From assembly GCA_013180625.2 (NCBI GenBank), contig SNVD02014915.1, positions 32,150-96,149 of the forward strand: DNA of 64,000 nucleotides, given 5' to 3'. Every line of letters starts with the position of its first letter. Position 1 is the stretch's first letter. The translations under genes were made by a program, and so were the position numbers. Source of the stretch: Boswellia sacra. Its lineage: Eukaryota; Streptophyta; Magnoliopsida; Sapindales; Burseraceae. The notes beneath the pieces were generated by a model that was given only the letters and a program-made list of their open reading frames with translations, searched no databases and was not told where the DNA came from. Of this stretch, positions 24,644 to 37,330 are shown one piece after another.

Positions 24644-24872
24644 GGGATTTGCTACGGTACAGTTGCTGTACCCATACAACAACTGTGCATTTTGTGCAAA
24701 AATCGTAAACACATGTGTAAAAATCGTAAACAAATGAATACAAGTTGTATGTAAAAAAGTCGTAAATATGTTTTTTTTTCACTTGTTTACGATTTTTACA
24801 CAAACATTTACGATTTTTGCACAAAATGTAAAGTTTCTGTACGGGTACAACAATTGTATCGTAGCAAAACCC
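24644..24872. mobile_element. 229-bp Mutator-type MITE
   Basis: Nearly the whole element is an inverted repeat (arms about 24644-24740 and 24775-24872, with ATCGTAAAC words). It is flanked by a perfect 9-bp duplication GATAAAAGA (24635-24643, 24873-24881). Its ends GGGATTTGCTACGGTACAG resemble those of the MULE at 2633-17342 (GGGATTAGCTACAATACAT), so an enzyme of that family is the likely source of its mobility. Confidence 0.92.
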
Positions 24873-24881
24873 GATAAAAGA

Positions 24882-25307
24882 ACATACTAAATAGTAGTTG
24901 AATCTTTAAACCGATAAAGAAAAACCCATTTGAGGAAAATGAACTAAAACATGAATAAGCAGGAGCGAAGCCTATTGGGAGGTAACGGGTCAAGTATATA
25001 GAGGATCCAACCCGATCCGGTATCTTATATCTAAACTATGGGGTCAGCCTATAGTGCGCCTGTGACTGTAGCATTGATATGCTACTTCATTGCCATTTGG
25101 CAGCCAATCAATGCAGTTCACCTGCTTCAACAGGTTGTATTCAACTGGTATTGTTTACACAGTGCCGCTACAGTAACATGCTTAACTATTTCCCCTTTTC
25201 TATAATATATTTTTAATTATTTCTATTCATTAAAATTACAAATAAAAATGGCAAAAACAATTAAGTAGCGAAACTATAAGAAAAAAAAACTTTTTATCAC
25301 AAGATGC
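24882..25307. other. Intergenic DNA between MITE and CACTA element
   Basis: No gene or repeat supported. The segment is less AT-rich around 24960-25190, without an open frame of note. Confidence 0.5.
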
Positions 25308-25993
25308 CACTACAAGAAAATGGGCTTTTTACCGCGGGCCGAAACCACGGTAAAAAGCCTTCTACGGTGGGCATACGGCGGTTTAAGCCCGCCGTATAAA
25401 ATGGCGCCGTAAAAATTTATTTTACTTTTTACTGCGGTTTTGGCCCGCAGTAAAAAATTTTAACCGCGGGCTTAAGGCCCGCAGTAAACATTCGTAGTCT
25501 GGATATAAATTTATTTACCGCGGGCTTGTAGCCCGCCGTAGAAAATCCATGTAACATTATTGCTGTTTTTTTGCACTTTTTAATGAAGCCTTTTAAAATA
25601 TTTTAAATAAAACAAATATTTTAATTGGTGGGAAAATACACCAGGTGTCTCAACTAAAACCTGTCGAAGCAAAGTGATAAAAAAACAAAAAAAATTATGG
25701 TCTAACAAGCTTGGTTAAAGTCATTTAATGCTTTATCTACTTTATTATACGCCTTAAAGAGCTTTTTTACATTTTATTACTCCAGGAATGGCCCTCACTC
25801 CTCCCTTCACAGGCCCACCATAAGCTGGCTTACCTCACCCGAAATCCACATGAATTAATTCAAGCAGAGCCCATAATTCCATTACACTTTGAATCATAAT
25901 TGCCCTCTCTCAAAGCTAATTAAAAAACTTAAAAAAGGTAAAAACATCTAAATGATGAAATTCATTCAGTCTCTAAGTAGGACAGAATCAGTT

Positions 25994-26402
25994 TCATTTG
26001 TTCATGCCAGTTGCACTCTTAACAGCATCAGCAGCACCCTGTGCCTTATCCTTCATCTGCTGACTTTCCTACACAAACACAAACCATACATATATGCAAA
26101 ATGTTAATTAACAACGTAAAACTCAATCTCTTATTCAACACAAAATTCAGAAGTTATAATTGATTACCTCCTGCATTGATTCTTTAGCTGACTGAGCAGT
26201 ATTGTTACCCGATTGCATCATGCCCCCTGCCTTTTCTTGAAACAAACCCTCATACACACATGCAAGCAATATCATGGATCATTCACAACACAGAAAACAT
26301 GGACACTAAATAAGATTAGAAAGCTGAGTTGATCATCACCTGGGCTTGGCCGGTTGCTTGACCAACACTTTGGCTCATGTTCTGAGCACCTTCGCTGTTC
26401 AT
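25994..26402 (-). CDS. KIN2/LEA-like stress protein gene captured in the CACTA element
   Basis: Three exons on the minus strand: 26402-26340 (MNSEGAQNMSQSVGQATGQA, then Q), about 26236-26168 (EKAGGMMQSGNNTAQSAKES, then MQE) and 26068-25994 (ESQQMKDKAQGAADAVKSAT, then GMNK and stop). That is about 68 residues, the usual size of KIN1/KIN2/COR6.6-type cold- and ABA-induced proteins, which are hydrophilic, repeat KAQ/AKE-like phrases and end in TG-NK. Donors are GT. The exon 2 acceptor is doubtful: the canonical AG just before GAAAAG is missing, and an upstream AG (about 26249) would keep frame while adding four residues (GLFQ). Exons and introns are both present, so capture was from genomic DNA. 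Function in this copy is unproven. Confidence 0.75.
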
Positions 26403-26699
26403 CTTTGGTTCTTTTTAGGGGTTGAAACAACACAAAAAAGTATTAGAGCAAACAAAGAGAGGAAGAACTCAAACTTCAGTGATCCACACATCAAATTTGT
26501 CAAGATTTACAGCTTCTAAAGCCTGTTCATTGCTTGACAAGTGTCACGCCATGTGGAAAGCAGTTTGACACATGTATCTCTAGTCTTAGGTTGGTGCGGA
26601 TTTAGGCCTTTTGACCAGCAGGCTTTCGAGTTCCTTAATGCTGCGATCGCAAAGGTAGTTAAGAAGATAGGGAGGGGTTTAAAGAGTTCTTAATTTGTT

Positions 26700-28690
26700 G
26701 TTGGATTTTGGCACTGATTGGCGTTTGTGGTGGTTCATGAGATAAATTTAGATCATGCCAAGAAGTCCCTGCAAACTGCATTATGTAATTATGAGGCTCA
26801 AAATATATATTCCATCAAATCTGTTGATAAAGTATTGCCAGGCAAAGTTAGCATTTACCTCCTCCTTCGCTTGACTATCCATTTCTCAAGTTCTCCAAGA
26901 CCAGATTTCACATATTCCCCATTTGAGAATGTGCAACATTCACGTCGCAGCAGAAGACTGTAAAGAAATAACATGTAATATTGAGCGTAAACAAGCCAAT
27001 GGTTACTTCAAACAGAACTCTCGACAAGATGATCACTTACCTATTGAAAAGCGATATGTTGATGAAAGAGAAAACCTGGGTAATGAGCTTGCGGATGAAA
27101 AAAGAAGGTACCTATATGCAAATTTTTAGGTAAGATGGTAACTTAAAAAAAAAAAGAACACTCAACAATGTGATATTACAACGTTTCAAAGGAAAACAAT
27201 AGGAAAAATTGAACAAGTCACCAGATAACCCCAAACTTATTGACTAAACTTCAATTAAGATATAATTGATTGATCAGACAGTCAATTCTCTTGAGAAGCA
27301 AAAAGCTATTTTACAACCAAGGCAATAGGGCTTCCAAAAGGGTAAATTATCAGGGACTCATTGGTTGTACAACATAGATAATAGACTAATAAAACTCCTC
27401 ATTTTGAGGATGAAATTAGGTTATTAATCAATTGAATGCCAGATTATTAACTGTTACATTATAACATTATTTACTGTTACTAATCCCCTATGTTTTACAA
27501 GCACTTGCAAGTACTATCAACAGAGACAAAATATCCAATGAACTTACAAGCCTTCCATTCGATACTTACATTCTTTCTTCAGGATCCTATATGACGAAGG
27601 GCTAGAACTTGAAAGAGCAAATTTCAGCTTTGGAAAGACATATTTATGCAAAAAATTCAGTAGTCCTCCTTCATGCCTGCAAACAACCGGACAGAAAATA
27701 TTGATATGAACTAATTTATGCATCTCTTGCAAGAAGATATAAACCCGAGGTAGAAAGATACAGTGTACATATCATTCATTCATTTTGTAATCATAGGAAT
27801 AAATTTTGTGGAGGAATAATTTGGGCTGTAGATGCAATTACCATTCAGGTAACTCACAGAACAAACACAAAAAGTTTGTAGAAAACAGAGGAAAAACATA
27901 GAACATACAATCAAATGAAGGATGTAAAACGAGTCAAGGTCAAGCAGAGAAGAGGTACACGAGCAATGAAAACCCATCCCCGATTTCATCATATTACCCA
28001 AATATAGTAGCGTTAGTAGCTTCTATCAATTGTAAAGCAACCACAAAAAAATAAGTTCCAAATAAAAACTCTCAATTCACGCAAATATCGACAAACCCCA
28101 CCCATTAGTGCAGTTCCAACAGATGCCAGGTTCCGTTCACTTAATCAAATCACATCTAAACACAAAACAACCATATCACTTGGATGTTGCTAGACCAAAG
28201 ATTTAACCGAGATCGAAACCAGATTTTTAATTATTTCAATTATATTAATAATTATATCAATTATATCAATTGAAACCGAAATTGATACACTTACAGTTGG
28301 GGGATCGAGAAGAGGAACCGAATCTCAAATTTTCTGCTTTTGAGAGGGCGAGACAGAGAGATCAAATGAAATTATTCTTGGATGAAGGCACGATGAAGGG
28401 CACAACGAAGGGCACGATGGAGGGTTCACTGTCTCCTCCACGTTGGTGCAAGCCTTTACTTTCACTGGTAATGGAGGCTTTCGGGTTGGGAAAGATACGT
28501 TTTTGGTTGATGTAGAAGTTGAAGCTAAAGCTGAAACTGAAAGCTTTTGTGCTCTTGTTGGTGGCGAGACAGACAAATATAATGAAAGGGACGATGAAAG
28601 GCATGATGAAGGAGACAATGAAGGGCGAGACAGGCGGGATTTGAGAGGAAATGAAAATTTTGGAGAATTAGGGATTTGAGAGGCGGGAGC
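26700..28690. other. CACTA interior, exon-like debris and low-complexity sequence
   Basis: Open patches at 26718-27129 (with VVHEINLDHAKKSLQTALCN and a GT donor after VLPGK) may be further captured exons of an unrecognised gene. From 28270 to 28690 the sequence is purine-rich and repeats GAAGGGCACGATGAAGG-like words, giving long but low-complexity frames on both strands. No product is assigned. Confidence 0.4.
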
Positions 28691-29319
28691 ATGAAATGGG
28701 AAAATTACAATAATTGATTTATATACAATAATTTTACTGCGGGCCAAAAACCGCCGTAAAACCCATAAATTTTTTCTGCGGGCCACTAAACCGCCATAAA
28801 GTTCGTAAACTTTACTGCGGGCTCCTAGCCCGCCACAAAATTCGAAGTTTTACTGCGTTTTTTTTTTTTTGCCCGCGGTAAATGGGTGCAGTAAAAGACC
28901 TTTTTTTTTGTAGTGTGCATTCTCTAATATATCAATTGAGTATTTTATGGTAATTATGTCAAAAAAATTCACATAAATTCTTTGTACATAGTAAAAAGAT
29001 AAAAATAAAAAATAGATACATTAACTATATTATGTAATTTTGGCTAGTTAGATAAGATATTAAAAGCAATTTAAATTTAATTTAATACCTTTTAGACATT
29101 ATATTTTACTTTATTTATTTAAACCGATTACATATCATTTTAATTTTCTAGTTACACAAGCAATTCCATTCCCATTCTATATAATTATATAAATAGCCTA
29201 CAAAGCTCGGAAAATATTTATGAAAATATTGAAAATATTTAAATAACTAATTTAGGGTGTTAGCATTTTTTTTTTAAAATTTTTGACATGATAAAATTTT
29301 TGTCGAGAGCCTCTCTTTT

Positions 29320-31700
29320 ACAACTCAAGATCCCACTTCATTCAAGTCGGGAATGACCACACTTTTCGGGACAACTTTATTTCTACTTCTACGACCAACG
29401 AATATGTTGTCATCCTTTCGTAAACACAAAATATGGTTGGCAGCGACAAAAACGTGTCTTAATATGCTCAAAACGCCAAAATCCCCATGGTTTCTGCCTT
29501 GTGCATGCCTTAGGAATGCTTCTTTTACCACTCGGAATCGCGCTTTATGCAAGTTAGGAACAACAATATAATTAGTCGGGAACAACTCCGGTTTCCCTCC
29601 CCCAACCTATAGCCATGCCATCATCCTCTCATACGAATCCTCCGCGAGTGGAAGCGCAAAAATATATGTTCGTTTTCAATCGATACACCACATTTTGTAC
29701 GGATCCGAACTTGTATATGTCCTAGGAATGCCTTTTTTGCTACTTGGTATCATGTTTTATACAAGTCTAGAACAATAATAAAATTAGTCTGGAATGACTC
29801 CGATTCCCCTCCCTTGACCCACTGCCATGTCGCCATCCTCTCATGTGAATCCTCTGTGGATGAAAACGCAAAAATACATGTCCCTTTTTCATCGATACGC
29901 CAAATTTTGCACGGATCCGAACTTGTATATGTCTCAGGAATGCCTTTTTTACCACTCAGGATCGTGCTTTATATAAGTCGGGAATAACAATATAATTAGT
30001 CAGGAACGACTCTAGTTTCCCTCCCCCAAGCCCCAACCTGTCGCCATGCTGTCATCCTTTCATACAAATCCTCAATGAGTGTAAGTGTAAAATTACGTGT
30101 CTGTTTTCAATCGATACGCTAAATTTCGCACGGATTCAAACTTGTATATGTCTCAGGAGTGCCTCTTTTACCACTCGAGATTGCGCTTTATACAAGTCGG
30201 GAACAACAATATAATTAGTTGGGAACGACTTCAGTGTCCCTCTCCTGACCACCGCCACGCCATCGTCCTCTTGTATGAATCCTCCGCGAGTGGAAGCACA
30301 AAAATACGTGTCCATTTTCAATTGATATGCTAAATTTCGCATGGATCCGAACTTGTATATGTCTCAAGAACACCTCTTTTTCTACTCAGAATCTCGCTTT
30401 ATACAAGTCATGAACGACCATGGTTTCCTTCCCCCGATCCACGCCACATCATCATCCTCTCATTCAAATCCTCTATGACTGGAAGCGAAAAAATGTGTGT
30501 TCATTTTCAATCGATACACTAAATTTCACACAGATGCGAACTTGTCTATGTCCCAGGAATGCCTCTTTTACCACGCGAGATTGCGCCTTATACAAGTTGG
30601 GAACAACAATATAATTAGTCAAGAATGACTCTGGTTCCCTCCCTCGACCTTGACCCATCGCCATACCATCATCCTCTCATACAAATCCTCCACAAGTGGA
30701 AGCACGAAAATACGTGCCCGTTTTCAATCGATACGCCAAATTTTGCACAGATCCGAAATTGTATATGTCTCTGAAACACCTCTTTTACCACTCGAGATCG
30801 TGTTTTTTACAAGTCAGGAATAACAATACAATTAGTTGGGAATGACTCCGGTTTCCCTCCCTCGACCCACCGCCACATCGTAATCGTCTCACACGAATGC
30901 TTCGCAAGTGGAAGCTCAAAAATACGTGTACGTTTTCGATCGATGTGCCAAATTTTGCACGAATTCGAACTTGCATATGTCTTGAGAATGCCTCTTTTAC
31001 CGCTCGGGATTGCACTTTATACAAGTCAGGAACGACTCCTGTTTTCCTCCCCCGACCCACTGCCAAGCCGTCATCCTTTCATACGAATCCTTCGCGAGTG
31101 GAAGCGCAAAAATACGTGTCCTTTTTCGATCGATACGCCAATTTTGCACGGATTCGAGCTTGTATATGTCTCGAAAATGTCTCTTTTATCACTCAGGATC
31201 GTGCTTTATACAATCCGAAATAACAATACAATTACTCGGGAACGACTCTGATTCCCCTCTCTCGACCCACCGCCACATCATCATCCTCTCATACGAATCC
31301 TCCACGAGTGGAAGCGCAAAAATACGTGTCCGTTTTCAATCGATGCACCAAATTTCGTATGGATCCGAACTTGTATATGTCCCGAGAACGCCTCTTTTGC
31401 CACTCGGGATCGTGCTTTATGGAAGTCATGAATAACAATACAACTAGTTGGAAACGACTCCGGTTTTCCTCCCCTGACCCACCGTCGTGCTGTCATCCTC
31501 ATATGAATCCTCCGTAAGTGGAAGTGCAAAAATATATGTCCGTTTTTTTATCAATATGCCAAATTTTTTATGGATCTGAACTTGTATATGTCTCAGGAAT
31601 GTGTCTTTTACCACTTGGAATCTTGCTTTATAGAAGTTGAGAATGAGCATACATTTCTTCAAGACGACTTTGATTTTTCTCCTTAGCCCATGGACACGTT
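29320..31700. repeat. ~208-bp tandem repeat array, about 11 units
   Basis: The phrase CGAACTTGTATATGTC (with variants) recurs at about 29711, 29933, 30142, 30353, 30542, 30759, 30971, 31170, 31371 and 31582, with spacing of 189-222 bp. Each unit also contains TTTTCAATCGATACGCCAAA, CATCCTCTCATACGAATCCT and GGGAACGACTC. Units differ by many substitutions and small indels, so the array is old. The overlapping frames in it are by-products of the repeat. No satellite family recognised. Confidence 0.92.
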
Positions 31701-33124
31701 TTCATCCTCTCAATACAATTAATTATCCCGAATACCATTTGTTATGTAGCGCACAACAAATTCGTGCAAGTGCATGATAGAGTCGTGCAAAAAATAGGTC
31801 TTGGGACATTTGCACCACACTACCTTACAAATTGCATCACTATGTTGCCATATAATTGTCAAGAGCTTTACAAATCTAGCTGCTAAACTTGATGGTTTGA
31901 TGGCTCGACTATGTCATCAAATCAATCGTGTTATAAATAGGTCTCACGAAATTTTGATCGACGTGGTCGTGCAAGTGCAAGATAAGGTCCTGCAAAATTC
32001 CCAAAGCCTAAAATCTTACATGACACTATCTAGCAATCTACACGACCTATCATGGACGACATAACAAATGCTATTCGGATAAATTACCTCCTCATTAACC
32101 ATGCAATTCAACCACTTGTATGCCTGCTTGTTGACGATAACTTATCTAAATTAACCAAACTTTCTCCAACATCTAACATCTTATCCAAAAACCATATGTT
32201 CTCTTAACGAGTTGGGAGGTAATGTTATAATTGATGTAACTATTAACAATTCAGACCACAAACCAACTATCATATTTTCTATCTTTTTCTTTTTTATATA
32301 TAATTTGTAAGATAATAAAATTAATCATATTTGTAATATTCATATTAGGTTAACTGCCATATTTTATAATTTTAAATATATTTTTTAGTGCATTTGTTTT
32401 AATATATACAAAGTCATATTAATACAATATAAAAAGACTAATGAATGAAAGTTTCCTTTTAATATTAGTCATAACCTATCATCTTGAAAGTTGGGGACTA
32501 TATTATAAAAACTAGGTTTTATCTACATATTTTGCATTCTCTAATATCATTATAAATAACCCTCAAGCTTGGACCTCACCCTACTTATACAATGGGTTAT
32601 ACATATGAATTCAATTTTTTATTTAAATTGTAGAAATCACAAAGCATTGATTAATTACAAATTTAGTATATGTTTGAACTCAAATGGTAATTTAAATTGT
32701 CAAATTAGTCCATAACTTTTTATTAATTACATATTTAGTGGACGTAAATTATTGAGTCGCCGTTAAATGTAACTACATATGGATATAAGATTTAAATTTT
32801 AAAATAATATAATCAAAACACAATTAATAAATTTAATCAAAACACAATTAATAATTTCTAAAATTTTCAAATACATTATCCATAAAATAAAAAAAAAAAT
32901 CATCTATCCATTCTAAGGCACTTTGACAAGTTATAAAAATCATTATATGATAACAAAAGTTTAAACAAGAATTGAAAACTGTATTAGTCCTCCACCAATC
33001 AATATGAAATATCATGAACTTAAATAAAAAAAAAAAGTTCAAGTTAGACTACAATTCCAAATTTTCGTCATTAATTTACATAAGAAAAAGGGTAGGGTGA
33101 TGTATCTCATTCAAGGCTTTGCAA
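31701..33124. other. AT-rich gene-free DNA
   Basis: No gene supported. Near 31740-32060 there are repeated words such as GTGCAAGTGCA and GTCGTGCAAAA, perhaps degenerate repeats. The remainder is AT-rich. Confidence 0.5.
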
Positions 33125-33132
33125 CAAAGGGG

Positions 33133-33867
33133 TAGGGATGGCAAAACCGGCCTTCAATTTTTGAATTCAGCCCCGGAAAATTCCTTGGAATTTTTTTCCC
33201 GAGGCCGTGGCTAGAGTGCCTGAGGTGAGGCCGGGTTTTCCAATAACCCGAGATTAAAACCTGGGTTGTATATTTTTTTTTAAATTGTGAAATTTTTTAA
33301 TAGCCTATATATATTTTGTCGGTCATAAATTTATGCAAAAAGGGGTTGTGGCCCGTGGTTATGAGCTGTGTTGTTTGAAAATGCAATAGGGGGCAGGTTC
33401 GCCTTGGCTACAACAATTCTTCATTTAATTTTTTAAATTATGGAATAGGCTGAGCCTAATATCTATATATGTTTTGGTAGTCATTAATTTATGCAAAAAG
33501 GGACTGTAGCCCAATGGTAATGCCTTATGCTATTTGATTATGCATAGTGATAGGGCGTAAGTTCAAGCCTTGGTTGGAGCAACGTTTTATTTAATTTTTC
33601 AAATTATAGGATGGGCTGATGGGTTGTTTTAAAAATTAAGAAAATGGGCTTAGATTCACATAAGAGGCTATAAGCAAGTATTACAACTTAAGGGGCATCC
33701 ACCATATTTTACATAATCTTAATTTTAATTTTATACCCCGAGTCCCCTGTCCCGGCACCCCCATGTTGGCCCCGGCCAATTTTCTCGATTTTTTCGGTAA
33801 TTCTCCGGCCTCGGACGTCCGGATTCTCAGGATCTCCAACCCCGGCCAGGTCATTTTGCCACTCTTA
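33133..33867. mobile_element. Non-autonomous hAT element with two tRNA-like modules
   Basis: Ends are TAGGGATGGCAAAA (33133) and TTTTGCCACTCTTA (to 33867), with near-identical 8-bp duplications CAAAGGGG (33125-33132) and CAAGGGGG (33868-33875). The right subterminal part is rich in CCCCGGCC words. It carries two tandem copies of a tRNA-like segment near 33340 and 33500. No transposase. Confidence 0.88.
33338..33585 (+). repeat. Two tandem tRNA-like (A-box/B-box) modules
   Basis: Each module reads GCAAAAAGGG, then an A-box-like TGTAGCCCAATGGTAATG (33490s) or TGTGGCCCGTGGTTATGAG (33340s). About 40 bases later comes a B-box-like AAGTTCAAGCC or AGGTTCGCC. Spacing and order fit RNA polymerase III internal promoters, but no complete tRNA cloverleaf is evident. 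The two copies are about 155-160 bp apart, including a shared ATTTATGCAAAAAGG lead. Confidence 0.6.
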
Positions 33868-33875
33868 CAAGGGGG

Positions 33876-35062
33876 CCTTGTTGTTAGATGAGGCCTCTAA
33901 GCTGCTAAAACCAGAGTACTGTCTCGACCTCTCATCTTTGGGCTTTCCCTATAGTACAACATAAAACCCGATTGCTATTATTACTACTAAAATAACACTG
34001 TAACATTAGGATATAAAGAAGACACTTGAAAAAAGAGAAACACAAAAATTGAAGCAACTACTGGTTGCCTGCTAGACTAAAGAGAGTATAGATAGTTTTA
34101 ATACCCTTGAAAAGGAAGAGAAAACCTTAAGAGACAAAGTTGCTAATTGATTACCTTCATAGAGAGCCTCATCAGGGAATATGACACTTGTAGTAGTTGC
34201 AATGGCAATTAAAAGTGGCTCAAAAATTCCTATGTAGCAGGCTCCTTAAAGTGCAACCCAAATGTATGAACAACAGCACTGAAGCAGGCTCCAAAAAATC
34301 CCTATAACACATAAATAAGAGAAGAGCCTAAGGGACTGTTTATTTTAACCACTTATATCTGAATCCATTCAGTTTTAAGAGATATAAAAAATTTGGACCG
34401 CTTGTATTACACTCTAATAACTTATTTTTAGACCTAATTATCTTAATACAAAAAGTAAAATATTATCACTTTTTTTCTTTCCAAATGTCTGAAAAGATTG
34501 AAACATCTAAACTACCCTTCTATGTAAACCCAAATTATTTTAATAATTTTATTTTGTATTTTTAATCTAGTTACCATCGCTCCCAACTTCTGTCTTTTTT
34601 GCGATCAACTTCTTAGATCCCTGTTGTCGTCTACAATGCCTTTGCTTGCTCTCGCATTTGTTCATCTTGCATCATCATCAAAGAAAAGAGTTTCTACTTT
34701 TTCAACAGTGGGTCGTCCTCGTTTTTTCCTCCTCTTCGTCATTGTTTTGGGACTTGGGAGATGCCATTGTGGATGTGCTTTAGCTTCCTGTTCAGCTTCA
34801 GGTGCAATGTCATTTTGCAGTGCTGGTAGCGTTTAGGTTTTTGTTCCGGTTCTGACATCCTATTTGGGTTCTTCTGTGGCATCTTGTTGAGGTTCAAGTG
34901 TGGCATCGTTTGTGGGTTATGGAGTTGCGTTGTTTATGGTTTGTGAAGCGAAAGCTGCATCATTTTGGGATTGAGAGGGTGGAAATAATAAATTAAAATT
35001 AACATTTATTATTTAATTTTGTAGGTTTTATATATTAAAATATATATATTCTAATTTTTAGG

Positions 35063-35096
<34 letters not shown>

Positions 35097-37330
35097 TTTT
35101 ATATATTGAAATATTTTAATAATTCTATATGTAAGTTTCAATATTTTATATGTAATTAAATTTCAAATTTTTTAAATAATGTTTATTATATATTACAATA
35201 AATTATTGTAAATAAATAAAAATAGTTAGTATAATATAATTTATTTAATAATTAGAATTTTGATTTAATTTTATTAAATATTTATTATTTAAAGAATTGT
35301 AACAAATATAATATTAACTATTTAAATGAAAAAGAATTTTTAATTTTTAAAGAGTTGTAATTAATATAATATTAATTATTTAAATAAAAATTTTTGATTT
35401 AATTTTATTAACTATTTAATTTTTAAAGGATTGTAATAAATATAATATAGACATTTTATATTTCAACAAAGGTAAAAAAATCACATTAAAATTAAAATAT
35501 TCCCTTACCACTTTTTTTAAGTGATATGTAAAAAAACAAACAAACATCTTATTAAGTGATGTCAAATCTTAAAAAATGTTTAGATTTAAAAAGTGTCAAG
35601 TGATTAAAACACACGCTACCTAAACTTCCCATTAAAGTGTCAAGGATTATTTTCTTGTTCTTTGAGATATCACGAATTTAAAGAAATCAACTAATTATTA
35701 GACCTATACAAAAGATAACTACAACTGAAATCCAGAGACAATTACTAATTACATAATCAAACTATGAAAAAAGTGTCAAAATGTTTGAAAACTCACTCAT
35801 ACAGTGATTCTTTTATTTACAAAGCTCCCCAATACTTTGCCACCAATTTCCTCTTCAAGGACTGTTAGCATTGATTTTCATTTGGTTCATCCTCTCCACC
35901 ATCTTTCTTGAACTTGAGGTAACACAAATGTTCAGTTAGAAAATTATTTAACCGACGCAAACTACAAAATAGAAGCAAATTGATTAGTGTTATTCTTGGG
36001 CTTTTGAACCTTCAAAAGAAACCATCTATGCTCCTTAAAAATTGTTAAACATGGACCAGAGCTTGCACATCATAACATGGATTATGGAATAACAATGATA
36101 TGCATGGGATAGGAGTCTAACATTAAAGCTTACAAGGAAAAATCTAAGACCAAGCAATAGAATCTATTCCCATATCCTTCATACATTATATACCATCCTA
36201 ATCCCAAACCACAGTCTCTTATAAATTATCCTTTATTTAATTTAGGAGAAACAATTATGCTAACCCGAATAAAGCTACTCATGGAAAGCATAACAGCTTT
36301 TATGGACGTACAGGATAAAAATGGTACTGATCCACTGCAACATCAACATTGCTAGAGTCGACTATTTTACCTACAATAGAAAGTGGAAGGACCAAGTAAA
36401 AATGTTGAGTAAAATTTAGTGCAGCAATTTATCGAACAATTGGTGTGTGACAACCCAAGAAAAAAAGGACCTAAACAAATAGCAAATAGCAATGCATGGA
36501 AATGAAAGAGAGGTAAAGATTATGAAGAATGTTACATACGAATGCCATGAGTGACAGACCAGGAAGTTCATTACTCTAATGATGGTCCTGTATATGAAAA
36601 AAAATAGCACATACACATAAGCATACACATGAGGTACTCAAACAAAGAAATCAAACCCACTTTAACGAAGAGGGGTCTACAGAGATATATAATTAGAATT
36701 TTTCTGCGACACACGTGACTCATCAATGAAAGTTCCATTCCTTTCTCTTGCATCAGCCAGCTCATGTTGAAGTTGTATTGTATGCAAATGAAGTCTATCC
36801 ATCTTAGCAAGCTAAAATCAACAACCCAGACAAGTCAATCGGAATTACATGAAATTGGCAACGTATTTGTGGTTGATTATGAATACAAATTAACCCACTT
36901 TAACGTATTTTTTTGCTTACAAATACGTACGTAATAATTGGGTCTGCAATACCCACAAAGCCAATCAATTTTTCCTTACAATGCCCATCAAGGATACTTC
37001 TTTGAAGTTAGTTTCTCGTAATATGCTTACATATTTGAATGACCATATATAGAAATAGAAGCTGAAACAAAGAATATGTAATTTCATTCAAAAAATAGCA
37101 TTAATGGAATACCTTTATGTGCAATCATGATATTAAGTGGGACCAATTCTAGTAAAAAAGAAGTAAAATATTGAACAAGCAAATGGGTATGGAACAAACT
37201 GCTTTAAGAACAATGCCGTACTTTATTTTTACAAAAAAAGTTGAAATTTTCTAACATCCTTTATTGAAATGCAACATATATATAGTACGAGAGTTCTTTT
37301 ATTTTATAATATACCCACAGACTAAAATTT
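33876..37330. other. AT-rich DNA with exon-like debris on the minus strand
   Basis: Mostly AT-rich. Exon-like patches on the minus strand: 34159-34303 (GFFGACFSAVVHTFGLHFK, then a stop, and in another frame IAIATTTSVIFPDEALYE with a GTAATC donor), about 35860-35930 (KFKKDGGEDEPNENQ) and about 36690-36811 (LAKMDRLHLHTIQLQHELAD, preceded by TTTTAG). These suggest one or two decayed host genes that I cannot name. Plus-strand patch 34560-34960 has no recognisable product. Confidence 0.35.
35061..35092. repeat. (AT)n microsatellite
   Basis: About 15 uninterrupted TA/AT dinucleotides in AT-rich DNA. Confidence 0.95.

Larger units (their letters stand above)
25308..28915. mobile_element. Non-autonomous CACTA (En/Spm) element with captured gene
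   Basis: It starts CACTACAAGAAAA and ends TTTTTTTGTAGTG, flanked by the 3-bp duplication TGC (25305-25307, 28916-28918). Both subterminal regions carry many GGCCCGC/ACCGCGGGC and TTTTACTGCGG motifs in both directions, as CACTA elements do for transposase binding. No transposase is present. Inside lies a three-exon KIN2/LEA-like gene (-) and other exon-like debris. Confidence 0.93.

Noticed and set aside
28325..28786. 153-codon minus-strand frame, rich in Ser/Pro (CLSSSLSLYLSVSPPT-like)
   Set aside because: Low-complexity product of purine/pyrimidine repeats in the CACTA interior; the plus strand is open over the same bases and neither resembles a known protein.
29325..31662. Many overlapping frames of 60-141 codons on both strands
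   Set aside because: They repeat with the ~208-bp array and change frame from unit to unit, so they are by-products of the repeat.
29320..31700. CRISPR-like array
   Set aside because: Units of ~208 bp with no short constant repeat and unique spacers; eukaryotic context.
28916..32560. Shared phrase TGCATTCTCTAATAT at 28916 and 32535 as an element's direct repeat
   Set aside because: Similarity is about 15 bases and does not extend; no terminal structures nearby.
33338..33585. Functional tRNA genes
   Set aside because: A- and B-box-like words are present, but I could not form a full cloverleaf with an anticodon arm and acceptor pairing.
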